From: Druceiella hillmani
Taxonomy: Eukaryota; Arthropoda; Insecta; Lepidoptera; Hepialidae
Direction: 5' to 3'
DNA: 64,000 bases
NCBI GenBank assembly: GCA_039881145.1
Contig: JAYKKI010000006.1
Coordinates: forward strand, 11,747,501-11,811,500
Under the pieces are notes generated by a model. It did no database searches and was not told the origin of the DNA. It was given only the letters and a program-made list of their open reading frames with translations. Below, piece after piece: positions 35,451 through 45,972 of this stretch (positions are counted from its first letter, which is position 1; each line of letters opens with the position of its first letter). Both the position numbers and the translations under genes were made by a program.

Positions 35451-36803
35451 TTTATTTTTTCTGTTAATTATTCGAAAGTACTATGCTTTTAAGCCTAACT
35501 ATTTTTTAACTTAAATTATATTTTTTAAGCTGATTTTTAACATTTATAAAAGAAACATGAAATTTGCAATAGTTTCACATCGCACCTTAAGATGTTTTAC
35601 ACACTGACAAACTTATAGAACGAACATAGCCTGTTGCTCACTTTTCATTATAAACAAACTTCAGTTTGCTGCAAATGGTTTCACACGATGCCGTAAGAAG
35701 TTCTACTTCAATAAAAAAAATAACAGAATTATCATATTTAAAATACTAAATTAAAAAAAAATCTCCAAGCTTACCAAAATTTCTCTGTTCTAAAAAGTTC
35801 TTTTTGATTTTTTGCACATATACTTTAGTAGATTAGTGTACTTACTGGGTGTTCAACACTTATTTAATATTCACATGTTTGGAACAATTTTACTTTCTTT
35901 ATGGGTAGATTCATTGTTCATTTGACTTCATATGTTGGTCTTTTGCTAGATGTAATTAGTACACTCACGCTGCATATGTAGCTTGCTGCTTTGAAATTTT
36001 AAATAGAAATTATTATATCTTGCAGTATAACGCATAGTTATACTGCTTTCCCCTGGAATAGTAGATGTATAAAAGAATAAGTTTTTATTAGTGTGAGAAT
36101 ATTGTGAGTAAGATGAGAAAACGAACAGTAGCATAAACAATAAATTCTGGGATGAATTAAAATGTACCAGCAACTTCGTAGTTATTAGTACATTTTAAGT
36201 ATGTAACATAAACTATATGCATGCCATACCAAGAAATCTCTATGGCATGCATATAGTTCATACAGCAGAGTAACATATAAACTATTATCTTTATGTTACT
36301 GCTATAATCGTTTTAGCGTGGAATACTTAAACCAAGGAAAGTAGGTTTAGATGTTTTCACTCAATCACGCCTGGATAAATTTTCATGAAATTTGGTTTAA
36401 ATATGTTTATTATTTGAATGAGTATATACTTTTGAGCCTTAGAAATCATATAACGCCTCTAGGTTGAAAATTGTTTTTTTATTAGACAATAAAAATTGAG
36501 TACTTTAACGTGTCAATAAATGGCACAATATGTATGTCAAATCAGAAAAACGTTTAACTTTATTTATAAATATTGTCTTTGAAACAAATCAAAAGTTCAT
36601 ATGGATGAAGCTATGGAGAAAAGTTAATTTATAATAAATAAATGTAAACCTAACAAATAATTATAAAAAGATATTTTAACCAAATGCCAAAAAAATTAAG
36701 TATTGAACTGGTTTCCTTTAATATTTTCAAATGGTTAATAAGGATAAATAGATCAGATACTAGCAGAAAAGAATGTAATAACATATGAAGATAATTTATA
36801 CAC
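35451..36803. other. AT-rich intergenic DNA with a hairpin
   Basis: No gene is seen. 36211-36258 is an 18-bp-stem hairpin (AACTATATGCATGCCATA against its exact reverse complement, loop 12 bp); directly after it 36269-36300 forms a second, weaker hairpin on AGTAACATA. 36320-36420 has wording of a Helitron-like dispersed repeat. Confidence 0.55.
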
Positions 36804-36920
36804 ATGAAAATTAAATTAAATTGTCGATTTCAGAATCGAATAGAATTCGAGAGAAATAATGAGAGTGAATCTAAAAGGAGTGAAAAATACAGATTTAAAA
36901 AAAAATGGGATGTGGCTGTG

Positions 36921-37169
36921 TCATGGACATGGCCGTGTGTTGTACGTGAATACGTCTATGTAACGCATAATTTCAACTGTCCCAGCTGCAGATGTACTGG
37001 CACCGTCATTGATCCGCTCGGCTGCATTCATTCTTTTACGTTCCCGGCACTGCTTGACTCTGTCATATGGTGTTTTATTATTACCATTCGATTGTTCTTG
37101 ATAAGCCCTTTCCAGCCGTATACGATCTCTGTATTTGGTTTTGGCTTTTCGACGCGTATAGGCCGACAT
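36921..37169 (-). pseudogene. Basic, arginine-rich ORF, probably from a transposon
   Basis: An 82-codon frame begins MSAYTRRKAKTKYRDRIRLE and contains TPYDRVKQCRERKRMNAAER and a DGASTSAAGT linker. Basic repeats of this style (RxxxRKRxx, with an STSA linker) are common at the N termini of proteins from insect transposons. No catalytic domain adjoins it, and the opposite strand is open as well, so it may be spurious. Confidence 0.3.
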
Positions 37170-37239
37170 TATATATTTTTGATAATATTTTTTTATTCTA
37201 ACACCTTATTATATTCACTGTCACTATTTTAAACTAATG

Positions 37240-40200
37240 TTTTATATAAATCGATAGATATTGATGATAGCTGACGATTAAAACTTAAACGAACATCGTA
37301 GCTTTTCCGAATCAAAAGTTATACCAATTGCAAATCTCGATACGCAGCCAAATAACCTCAAAATGGCGGCATTTCCCCCTCCATTGTGCGCGATGCGTCA
37401 CTGTTCTCGCTTATCATAATGAATTCTTTGATCCTTTAGCTATCCAGTGGTATAATTTAATTTTTGATGTAGAGGATAGATTCGAAACTGCAATGCCAAA
37501 CTGTATCCCCCGATTTTGTTATCATTAGGTTTTTTGGATTGCCCCCGTATGGTAGCAAATTTAAAGACGTATTCACGTCAAAAACGTTGCGTACAAGAAA
37601 TATAGGGAGTTGCAAATAAAAGAAACATGTGCTCAGGTCAAGTGAGGATCTAAGAGATGGTGAGCGAAGAAAACAAAAAATCAAGGTTTGACTGAATTAA
37701 AAATTGTTATAAATACAGCTACATGACACTATGGAGAATGACTTTAATTCTATGCCAATATCATATCATCAGGAATAAGATTTCAAAGTGCACATATATG
37801 CATAATGCATATAGGTAGTACTTTAGCTTATGATCTATGCAAATTATGCTGTTTGTAACGTTGAGAATATCCCAATATGAATGTTATAAACTGATCTGTA
37901 CATCAATATTCATCTTAGCGTAAATCAATAGTTGTTGATAAGAATGATTGTAAAAACAATGTGTAAAATAAAAATAATCGGTGTCAGTGTAGTCTGGATC
38001 AATTTATTTATTTAGAAAATTTACTAGTACTTCATAGACTATAAATTCCCACTACATGTCATTTGAATTAATGGAAAGACGATTTGAAATGACCAATACA
38101 TGTGGCCGAAAGAGTAAATAGCTTATCAAATTTTTAAATAAAAGAATGTGTATATATCATTCCAGCTTTATCTTGTTCACCGAGTTATATATTCAGAAAC
38201 AAGATTTTTGCACTCGCAGAGCTTTCAGAGCTTTCTGCACTCCTTCTCTATATAAACTTTTAACTGTACAAATCTTACATAGTTTTCTCTCCACATATTA
38301 CTATATAGATTCTGTGCTCTGTTTTCTCAATTAAAATGTTTATTTCTTTGCGAGTGGTGTCATATAAACTTTTTAATTTTTCATTTGTCCAGTTAAACCT
38401 ACTCCTTAAATCTGTGCCAACCATTTTCATCAAGATTGGAATTTTTTATTCAGTAAAAATTATTTTTTTTTATTTTTTGTTCCATGAAGTACATTAATGA
38501 TGGTGATAGCTCACTATTGTTATTTTCGTCAGCGGCTTATAGAAGATCTAAAGGTAAATTAGAAAATCTGTTTTTAGTTAGTATCAGATGTGTAGCGGGG
38601 GGTGAGACGGAGGATTTCATCTGAATTTTTATTTATTCCTACGGATTGACTTCAGTCTGTTATTTAAAAAATTTTAATGTTGGCATCTTGTGTTATATTC
38701 ACTTTTCCTTGATTTACAGTTAAAAATAATTTTAAATAAACTTTAAAGAATCTGTTGGATATTGAGGTTGGATATGTACCTTTAGTATCTCGCTCGCTAG
38801 AGAAAAGAAGCATTCCAATTATTACAAATATTTAAACTAACCACACATTTAAGCAGTGACTATAAATTCTCTGGATTGATACGGTTTGTGTCTTCTCTAG
38901 ATTGTGTGGTAGTTATAGTTTCATAGAATATACTATGAAACTATAACTTATAGTTTCATAGTAAATTATACTGTATTCACTTCACTATCTTAAGTTTTCG
39001 TTATAAAAAAGGCATCAGAACAAGACTCATGAAAATTTCTCTATTTATTTTGGTATTACTTTTATAGCTTATTTTATCCTGTAGAAAAGATATAGAGATT
39101 CTTATTTAGCAAGAAGTATCTTCACTAGAAACAATTGCTGACTATCAAATAAAGTTGAAATAGAGCAGGATGAAAGATAATATTTAACGTATGTTTAACA
39201 CATTTGTAGCACATCTCCAACATGCCTCTCAATTCTAAACCATGTTTTTGTAAAAATTCATTGAAATTGGTCTAGGGGATTCCAATTTACAAGTACACAA
39301 AAACTGAAAATTAGCATTTGTTAAAATAAGCGTACCAATAATCTATTTTATATATTAACAATGTATTCAGCATTCTATCGGTTACTATATATAAATTTGT
39401 TTGAAAACCACCATAATTTCAAGCTGATTCATGAATTAGAAGGGGGCTGAAGTAGCTCAAAGTGGTTCATGAAATATCACACAACATGTGCGAGTGGCTA
39501 TCAAACGATTGCCTGCATCCTACCGGGCTTTTATATTTATTTTGTGTAACTACAATATGAATTTACACTTTTCTCTACAGAAAATACATTCTTTTTCTCT
39601 ACAGAAATAGAAGAAACTACAGGAGAGCAGATTAATTACTAGCTAAAAAGACAGGCTGTTATGAAACAGATGTAATAACAGGTAAAGTTAATTGATAACT
39701 GTAATGAAAAGAAAGATGATCAGAGATTAGATATCTAAGAAAAAAATGTTTAATTCAATCTTCTGTTTTATAATCTGCGATTGGATTTAAAAAGCTGCAA
39801 CCTGGGGTTGGGAGGCAAGGAATTCATCCAGCATCCCAGTGATGCTATTTCCCCACTGCATATGCATAGTTTGTGAAAAAAAAATAATAACTCTTGTGAA
39901 TAAAACCGTAAGCCATACCAACCAGTAAAAAGAGATACAACACACAATTTGGTTTTTTTAATAACAAATCAAAGGTTCCACTTTGATTTTTTCCACTTCT
40001 TTCATGGTGAGATTAAGTTCAAAATATTAAATTAAACAAAAAAATTGTTTTTTTTTTAATTTGGCATAAGAATATATCCCATAAGTCTTTCCCAATGAGT
40101 GTAATCATCGGAGTAATGCCTATAATCGCCATACTAGGTAGGTGGCTTGGCGATCACAGCGTGTAGCTTCTCAATACAGTGGCGTAGCTGTGTTGAATAC

Positions 40201-40576
40201 ATAAACTGAATTTTATAAAGTTACAAAATATTTCAGCTTCATATGCATTTATATGTTTTGTTCTGTACGTCTCATGTAAGGAATTTTGTTGACAATGGAA
40301 GACAGATAACGGTAATTCATTTGTATTACCGTTATCTGACTTCCATAATATTTCAGTTATCTTAAATTACAGCTAGCACTGCGATTTCCCTTCTTTTTTT
40401 TTCCTTATCCGTTGAAAATCAGTTAATTTACATTCACATTTGATCATTCTTTGTTTTTATGAAACTGACATGCAACTTTGTGATATATAAACTTAATAGG
40501 TTTCTGTAACATAAACAATTTGCAATTTTTCTTTCAAAATTCATTAATTTAAAAAAAAATTAAGTTTAACTTTTAA
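37240..40576. other. AT-rich intergenic DNA with small foldbacks
   Basis: No gene is seen. 38911-38962 has ATAGTTTCATAG three times in alternating orientation; 40296-40345 is a hairpin with 20-bp arms (TGGAAGACAGATAACGGTAA against TTACCGTTATCTGACTTCCA, one mismatch) and a 10-bp loop. Confidence 0.6.
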
Positions 40577-40631
40577 TCACAATTAAATGAAACTACGTGA
40601 TGTATTATTTCTACTTTCTTTAAGTTCTTTA

Positions 40632-40672
40632 CCACGACCTAGGTTTTGTTGTATTACAACATCGTCAGGTGG
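40632..40672 (-). ncRNA. Hammerhead-like core, copy 1 (G12 lost)
   Basis: On the - strand: CCAC, CUGACGA, stem GUUGU/ACAAC, then AAAA in place of GAAA, then CC-UA-GGU, C and GUGG. All parts are present except the catalytic G12, changed to A. This is a CpG position, so decay by deamination is likely. Confidence 0.5.
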
Positions 40673-40723
40673 GCAATTAGCAAAGAAGAGATTTAGATTG
40701 GATAAAGATTTTTTGCTAATATC

Positions 40724-40764
40724 CCACCTGACGATGTTGTAATACAACGAAACCTAGATCGTGA
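40724..40764 (+). ncRNA. Hammerhead-like core, copy 2
   Basis: On the + strand: CCAC, CUGACGA, stem GUUGU/ACAAC, GAAA, CC-UA-GAU, C at the cleavage position, GUGA. The catalytic residues are all kept; one stem III pair (C to A) and one stem I pair are lost. Confidence 0.5.
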
Positions 40765-40855
40765 TAAAGAACTTAAAGAAAATAGAAATAATGCTACGTC
40801 ACGTAGTTTCATTTAATTGTGAATAATGAATTTCTACAAAATTAACGCCTAATAT

Positions 40856-41239
40856 ATTCAATATTTAAACTTTAAATTGTTAAGACCATATAAGACGACA
40901 ATTTCAGAATTTGTTAAGATAACCTTTATGACTATACTTACGTCAGTGAACGAAGTAAACAGTATATAAGGATAACACAATATGGTGCCACATAATTGTC
41001 AGCGCCTAATCCTGAAATAATGATCGCAAGACATATAATTTATTGTTGATACGGCTACTAAAATTTGTGTCTTCAATATTTTTTATATGCACCAACTTAC
41101 TAACTAGTAACAGGTGTTTTTCAAAGGTATACAACTTTAAAAATTTAATAACATATAATAATCATGATAATGCCCATGGTATTGGCTTTATGGAAAGGTA
41201 ATTATATGCTGTTTGTGTTTAAATACAATTCCAGGCACA
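40856..41239. other. AT-rich DNA
   Basis: Nothing recognised. The 5' half of the mariner copy to the right is missing or unrecognisable here. Confidence 0.5.
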
Positions 41240-41938
41240 TGGGCGCTGCGACTGGCTAGAATGAAGTGCAACCTGGAAGTTCACTTATCAACCACTTTTT
41301 CGAACAATAATTTGGTCAGCGATGAGGCTCATTTTTGGTTGAATGGCTATGTCATTAAACAAAATTGTCAGATTTGTAGTGAATAAAATCCATGTGCCAT
41401 TATTCAGACGCATCCACAAAAAATTACTGTTTGGTGTGCTTTATGGATTGGTGAAATCATTGACCTATATGTCTTCAAAGATGATGCCGACAAGAAAGTT
41501 ACAGTTAATGGAGAGCGCCTTAGATTCATAATTATTGGCTTCGTTCCCCAATTAAATGGCATTAATGTTGAAGAGCTTTGGTTTCAACAAGATGCAACTT
41601 GCCATACAGTATGTGACACAATCAATTTATTGCAGGAAACGTTTGAAAAGCACAAAATTTCACGTTATACCCTTGTTAATTGGTCTCCACATCGTGTCAT
41701 ATCACATCTATGGAGTATATTTTCTGGGAAGTCTCTATTCTGTGCCGATAAACCACAGATGTTGGACCACTTGGAAGACAATATTCCATGCATTATTGCC
41801 AATATACAACTCAACTGCTTGCAAAGGTGTTTGAGAATTGGACCACCAGACTGCGCTTCATTCGAGCTAGCCGCAGCGCCCACGTGCCTGAAATTGTATT
41901 TAAACACTAATGGCATAAAATTACCTTTTCAATAAAGT
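41240..41938 (+). pseudogene. Tc1/mariner-superfamily transposase relic, C-terminal half
   Basis: Frames read STTFSNNNLVSDEAHFWLNG (first catalytic D), YVIKQNCQICSE then a stop, ITVWCALWIGEI, VTVNGERLR, ELWFQQDATCH (second D, with one residue deleted after it), LLQETFEKHKISRY, and NWSPHR where the usual CDLTPLDYF segment with the third D should be but is mutated; then YADKPQ-like CADKPQMLDHLEDNI and a terminal tail. The stop, the shifts and the lost third aspartate show it is dead. Confidence 0.85.
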
Positions 41939-42604
41939 TAACACCTCTAAAAAACACCCATTATCAGTGATTTAAAAATTATATTTAACCTTTAGCTCTT
42001 TGTGGCCGAAAAAAGTTTCTAAAATTGTAAATGGGTTGATATTGAGATTTCAAGTCAAGAATGAAAAAACAGATTTTAAGAATAAGACTAACAAATTTGT
42101 CATCAGTACAAAGCTAAAATACTAAAAGTACAAAGCGGGAATTAACCAATTTAAAAAAAAAACACGGAAGTATAGTTTGGTGGAACTTCTATTTTAATAA
42201 ATTAACAAAACGATTCCAACCCACATCCATTGCAAATCTAACAAAATCAATTCAACCCCGAATTAGCAGAACCTACCTTACATCGAGATAATTAGTTTAA
42301 TAAATTTTAACGCTACAAAATAAAAACATTCTCAACTTTATTTTTCATTTAATCGTTCAATTAAACACATGAAATTAATATTACACAAATTTTTTTAAGC
42401 ATCCTTACACATTTCTAATCAGTCACCATGGTTACTTTGTACAAATAAACGTAAAAATAATACAATTATATACTTTTAACCTTTTCAAAATAAAATTCGA
42501 AACTAAAAACTCAGAGACCACTGGACAAATTGCATATTTTATTAATTAATATATATTTAATATACATGTAATTAAAAGTTAATATCCGTAAGCGCGAGGG
42601 GAAA
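41939..42604. other. Intergenic DNA and UBE2C 3' UTR
   Basis: AT-rich. TTTATT at 42538-42543 reads AATAAA on the - strand about 65 bases after the UBE2C stop and is a likely poly(A) signal. Nothing else is seen. Confidence 0.5.
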
Positions 42605-43034
42605 CTACGAATCCTTATGTCTCTTGTAAAAGTCATCTAAATATTTTTTATAGGCCGTTTGGTTCGGCCATAAATATGAAGCTTGCTGATTTAAAGGGCT
42701 ATTTATATTGGGCTCGCCCAGCAGGCTCTGTATGGATAACAATATTGTTCTAACATCGTATAAGGCCGACCACTTGTCTTTTAAAATGTCTAAACATATC
42801 ATCCCACACGTGCCGACGTTTGGATGAAAGCAGGATGTTACAAATTTCACTACAGGTGCGGAGTAGGGATATGAGTTTGGAAATTCGAGTGACAGTTTAT
42901 ACTTCTGGCCGCTGTAGACCGTGTCTTCAGGCCCGCAGATGGTTCCGATCCACTTGAACAAATTTTCACCTTCAGGGAAAGCCGATATTCCTTTGTCAGC
43001 ACAACGCATCAGTTCCATCAGTTCCTTTTGAAGT
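42605..43034 (-). CDS. UBE2C: Ubiquitin-conjugating enzyme E2 C, exon 2 (catalytic domain)
   Basis: UBE2C (vihar in flies) is the E2 that starts ubiquitin chains on cyclin B and securin for the anaphase-promoting complex. The exon follows an acceptor TTTCAG (plus 43035-43040) and completes a split Arg codon. It encodes the whole UBC fold: [46 protein letters not shown], the HPN motif at residues 104-106, and the active-site cysteine in [18 protein letters not shown] at residue 114, the same number as in the human enzyme. [11 protein letters not shown] carries the RxxL destruction-box sequence, and [10 protein letters not shown] ends the core. The total of 176 residues compares with 179 in human. 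No defects are seen. Confidence 0.97.
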
Positions 43035-43213
43035 CTGAAACAAATTGACAAACTTTTTTTATAAAGTATCGAGACTGTTCTGTGAGTTGATCATGGTTTC
43101 AGTATCACTAGATTTAAGTCGATAAAAGGTAACAGAAAAAATTATATATATATATATATATATCTTTTTAAATTCTTTGAGCTTAAAACGATGTATTTAA
43201 CCTTTTGTAGGTT

Positions 43214-43948
43214 GCGCACAGTCTGTGAGACCGTAGCGCTAATTTCAGTCATATTTAATAAACTATACACTACAGCGCGTTATGCTTTTGTGATTGTCGA
43301 ATTTAATAAAAAAAACACAATTGCTGTAAGTCGTAAATTTATTGAAGAAATTTCGTGCCCCTTCATGAAGTCAATTGAAAAACAATTGAAAGATGTTCGT
43401 CTTGTACTATTTCTCAAAAAATTTAAACTGGGAATCCATGAAATCCTGAATACTTCTGAAAGTGAGCAAAAAGCATCGTCTTATAATTAAGTTTTTGCGA
43501 TCACTGTAACTATTGCAATAGAAAGAAAAACTGCAAGACAAAATACCGTTGTTTCTGTTATATGCAAATTTTGAGCATCTTCAGCAGCACCAGTCAAGGT
43601 TCATTTTATTTTTATATTTTATTTTATTTCAATTATATAAATGACAAAAATGCCTTGAACAAAAAACTATAACTTGGTGCAAGTGATGATAAAGTCGATT
43701 AATTTCTAAGATAAATATTAATAAAACTAATAGTGTTCATTATAACGATTATTTTTATCCTAAAGGTGAATTTTTAAGTTTTTGGAGGCCCTCTAACTAT
43801 TTAAAACAAATTAATAAATAAAAAACGTTTAATTTTTTCTTAATATTTATACAGATAAGGAGTCTTTTATCATAATTTCCACAATGAGACAAATTACTCA
43901 TTTGTCTCAAATTATGCACACGAAGTAGCGGTCTCACACACTGTGCGC
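43214..43948. mobile_element. Possible DNA transposon with 20-bp terminal inverted repeats
   Basis: GCGCACAGTCTGTGAGACCG at 43214 matches the reverse complement of the sequence ending at 43948 (GCGCACAGTGTGTGAGACCG) at 19 of 20 positions. The 735-bp interior has an open frame (43191-43490, +) with AFVIVEFNKKNTIAVSRKFI, similar in style to small insect proteins beginning with a VEF...TVxVV segment. No target duplication was found. Confidence 0.55.
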
Positions 43949-44391
43949 GACTGCTTACATTCAATGCAATGGTGCGACATTTAGTAGCACACACAGTTAA
44001 CACCCATTAAGTAGTGTTCCTGAATTATTTATATCTCTTGAAATTGTTCATGCAAAAAACTACAGTTTGTTCATATCCACGGTTGAATAATTAGAAGGGG
44101 GCGGAATGTAAATTATACTGCATTTCACTTTCAAATTTAACATTTTGCAAACCTCAAATTGGGACCTCAATAAGGATCTTTTCAACAAGTCTCCAAGATG
44201 AAAAATGTTCACTAGAGGGGCATTAAAAAAGTTTTTGAAGTAAGTGCATCTTTATGCACGCTTGACCTGGGGAGTAAGCTGGTGAATGCGTGACGAGAGC
44301 GTTACGAAAAGTGTGATCGGGCGAGGCGAACAGAAGTTGAGAGGGAAATATAAGTTAGTGAAGACAGAGAGAAAGTTTTGTTTCGTATATT

Positions 44392-44565
44392 ACTGTAGGG
44401 ACAAGAGAGAGGAGCGAGCACACATTTTCTTTCTCTCTTTCTCTCATAGCCAGTTATGTTTCGGATATCTAAGACACAGTGCAAGCCTATTGTCTGTATC
44501 ACACTGTAGGAGCAAGAGAGCAGTGCGCACGCATATTTTCTTTCTCTCTTCCTCTCGTAGCCAGT
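44392..44565. repeat. Two direct repeats, 111 bp apart
   Basis: ACTGTAGGGACAAGAGAG...CATAGCCAGT at 44392-44455 recurs as ACTGTAGGAGCAAGAGAG...CGTAGCCAGT at 44503-44565, both with TTTTCTTTCTCTCT in the middle. It borders the microsatellite. Confidence 0.85.
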
Positions 44566-44569
44566 GCAT

Positions 44570-44570
44570 G

Positions 44571-44617
<47 letters not shown>

Positions 44618-44656
44618 TACATATATACATATATACATATATACATATATACATAT

Positions 44657-44727
<71 letters not shown>
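44570..44727. repeat. (AT)n and (ATACAT)n microsatellite
   Basis: About 158 bp of pure AT dinucleotides on both sides of a block of seven or more ATACAT-type units. Frames stay open on both strands, which explains long but meaningless IYIYIY reading frames here. Confidence 0.98.
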
Positions 44728-44728
<1 letters not shown>

Positions 44729-45906
44729 CTACATATTGAGTTCCACATCTGAATGAATTAATTGGAACATATTTCAGCATCACTTAACATTTTCGTTATT
44801 ATGTTTTAAGTAGACTGCCAGACTGTATTGTTCTGGTACCGCATTCCTCAATGGTGAAATGCTTTCCCAAAAGCCTGTTTAATATTGACGTAAAGTTGAA
44901 GTGTGAGTAGTATGTAGAGTTGATATGAATATAGCAACAAAATAACAGAAAAAGCTACATTTTGATGTCTGAACAAGAGATAATAAAGTCAAGGAAATGC
45001 ACATCTTTTACAACTACTTGTAAGTATTCATAAATTTCAAGTGAAATTGGCCAACTTACCAGAACAACTGGACCAGCCACATTTATAAGACACAAAGCAC
45101 GATAAAATGCTAAAGCAACCTCAACCAGTGAATACAAAATTAGACTTTCCAAATACCTTAAAACTTAACTCAGTTATCGCACTCCACGGAGTTTGCCTGT
45201 CAAATATACAGATTGTAGTTCATTGCTCTAAATAATTTTTGTATTTTTTTATCGATATATATTAGTTAAGTATATATAGTATGTGTGTATGCGTGTAAAC
45301 TGTATATGTGTATGTATGTGTGTATATGTATATATGAGTATATGTTTATATATTGTATGTATATCAACAGGTGCTAGCTGTAAACCGGCTGTGTCGGTTT
45401 TGCTTATAGCATAACTGCACAAGCCGAGCTAGTAACTTTAATTTTATCATTAGCCCTAAGAAAATTTTTGTACAAGTCTATTACTTTACCTGTTGTATTT
45501 TATATCCACAAATAAACTATTATTATTATATAAAGACAAATGTTAAAATTAATTTTCTATTGAAAATTAGAGAGATAAATGTTACTATTTATTTTATTGA
45601 TCATCTATAACTAGATACAAAATTATGATACAAAATCCCTCTTCTTGAAATACTAATGTTATTTTCGACAATAGCCTTTATTTTCACCAACAATTAAAGA
45701 ACTTTTAAAAATAGATCTATAAATAGTAACCTAACGAGCTCCCCCAGGGAACGGTCTGGAAATTTCAATTAGGGATTATCCTTTTGATGACAATGTACCC
45801 GTAACGTGTAAACATTTGTAAGTTTTAATATGCATTATCCAAGTTTTTGAGGAGATTACACATTTAAAATTCTCTGTACCAGTTTATGTATTTAAGATTT
45901 TGGTCA

Positions 45907-45972
45907 AGCAGTCCTGTGACTGAGGCCTTAGTGTCACAGACTATCATACTGCTGGTCTTGGATTAGAATCCC
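45907..45972 (+). repeat. Possible tRNA-derived SINE head
   Basis: GTGACTGAGGCCTTAGTG resembles a degenerate box A region, and GGATTAGAATCCCAC about 40 bp later resembles box B (GGTTCGAATCC). No terminator run or cloverleaf is obvious. Confidence 0.35.

Larger units (their letters stand above)
40577..40855. repeat. Foldback repeat with two hammerhead-like cores facing each other
   Basis: Left arm 40580-40685 and right arm 40712-40823 are reverse complements with about 90% match; the centre is about 25 bp. The outer ends read CACAATTAAATGAAACTACG and its complement, followed on the right by GAATAATGAATTTCTAC, a spacer also seen beside the copies at 54.6-55.0 kb and 63.7 kb. Each arm carries one 41-nt hammerhead-like motif. 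Confidence 0.93.

Noticed and set aside
43214..43948. RAG-type recombination signals (CACAGTG) as evidence of a Transib element
   Set aside because: The heptamer is not at the outermost base, no nonamer or 5-bp GC-rich target duplication is seen, and a short motif can occur by chance. Kept only as a remark.
44286..44783. Several long open frames on both strands reading IYIYIY
   Set aside because: They are the product of the AT/ATACAT microsatellite, which has no stops in some frames on either strand.
45265..45365. TG/TA-rich run as a possible Z-DNA or regulatory site
   Set aside because: It is an impure simple repeat; nothing in the sequence supports a specific role.
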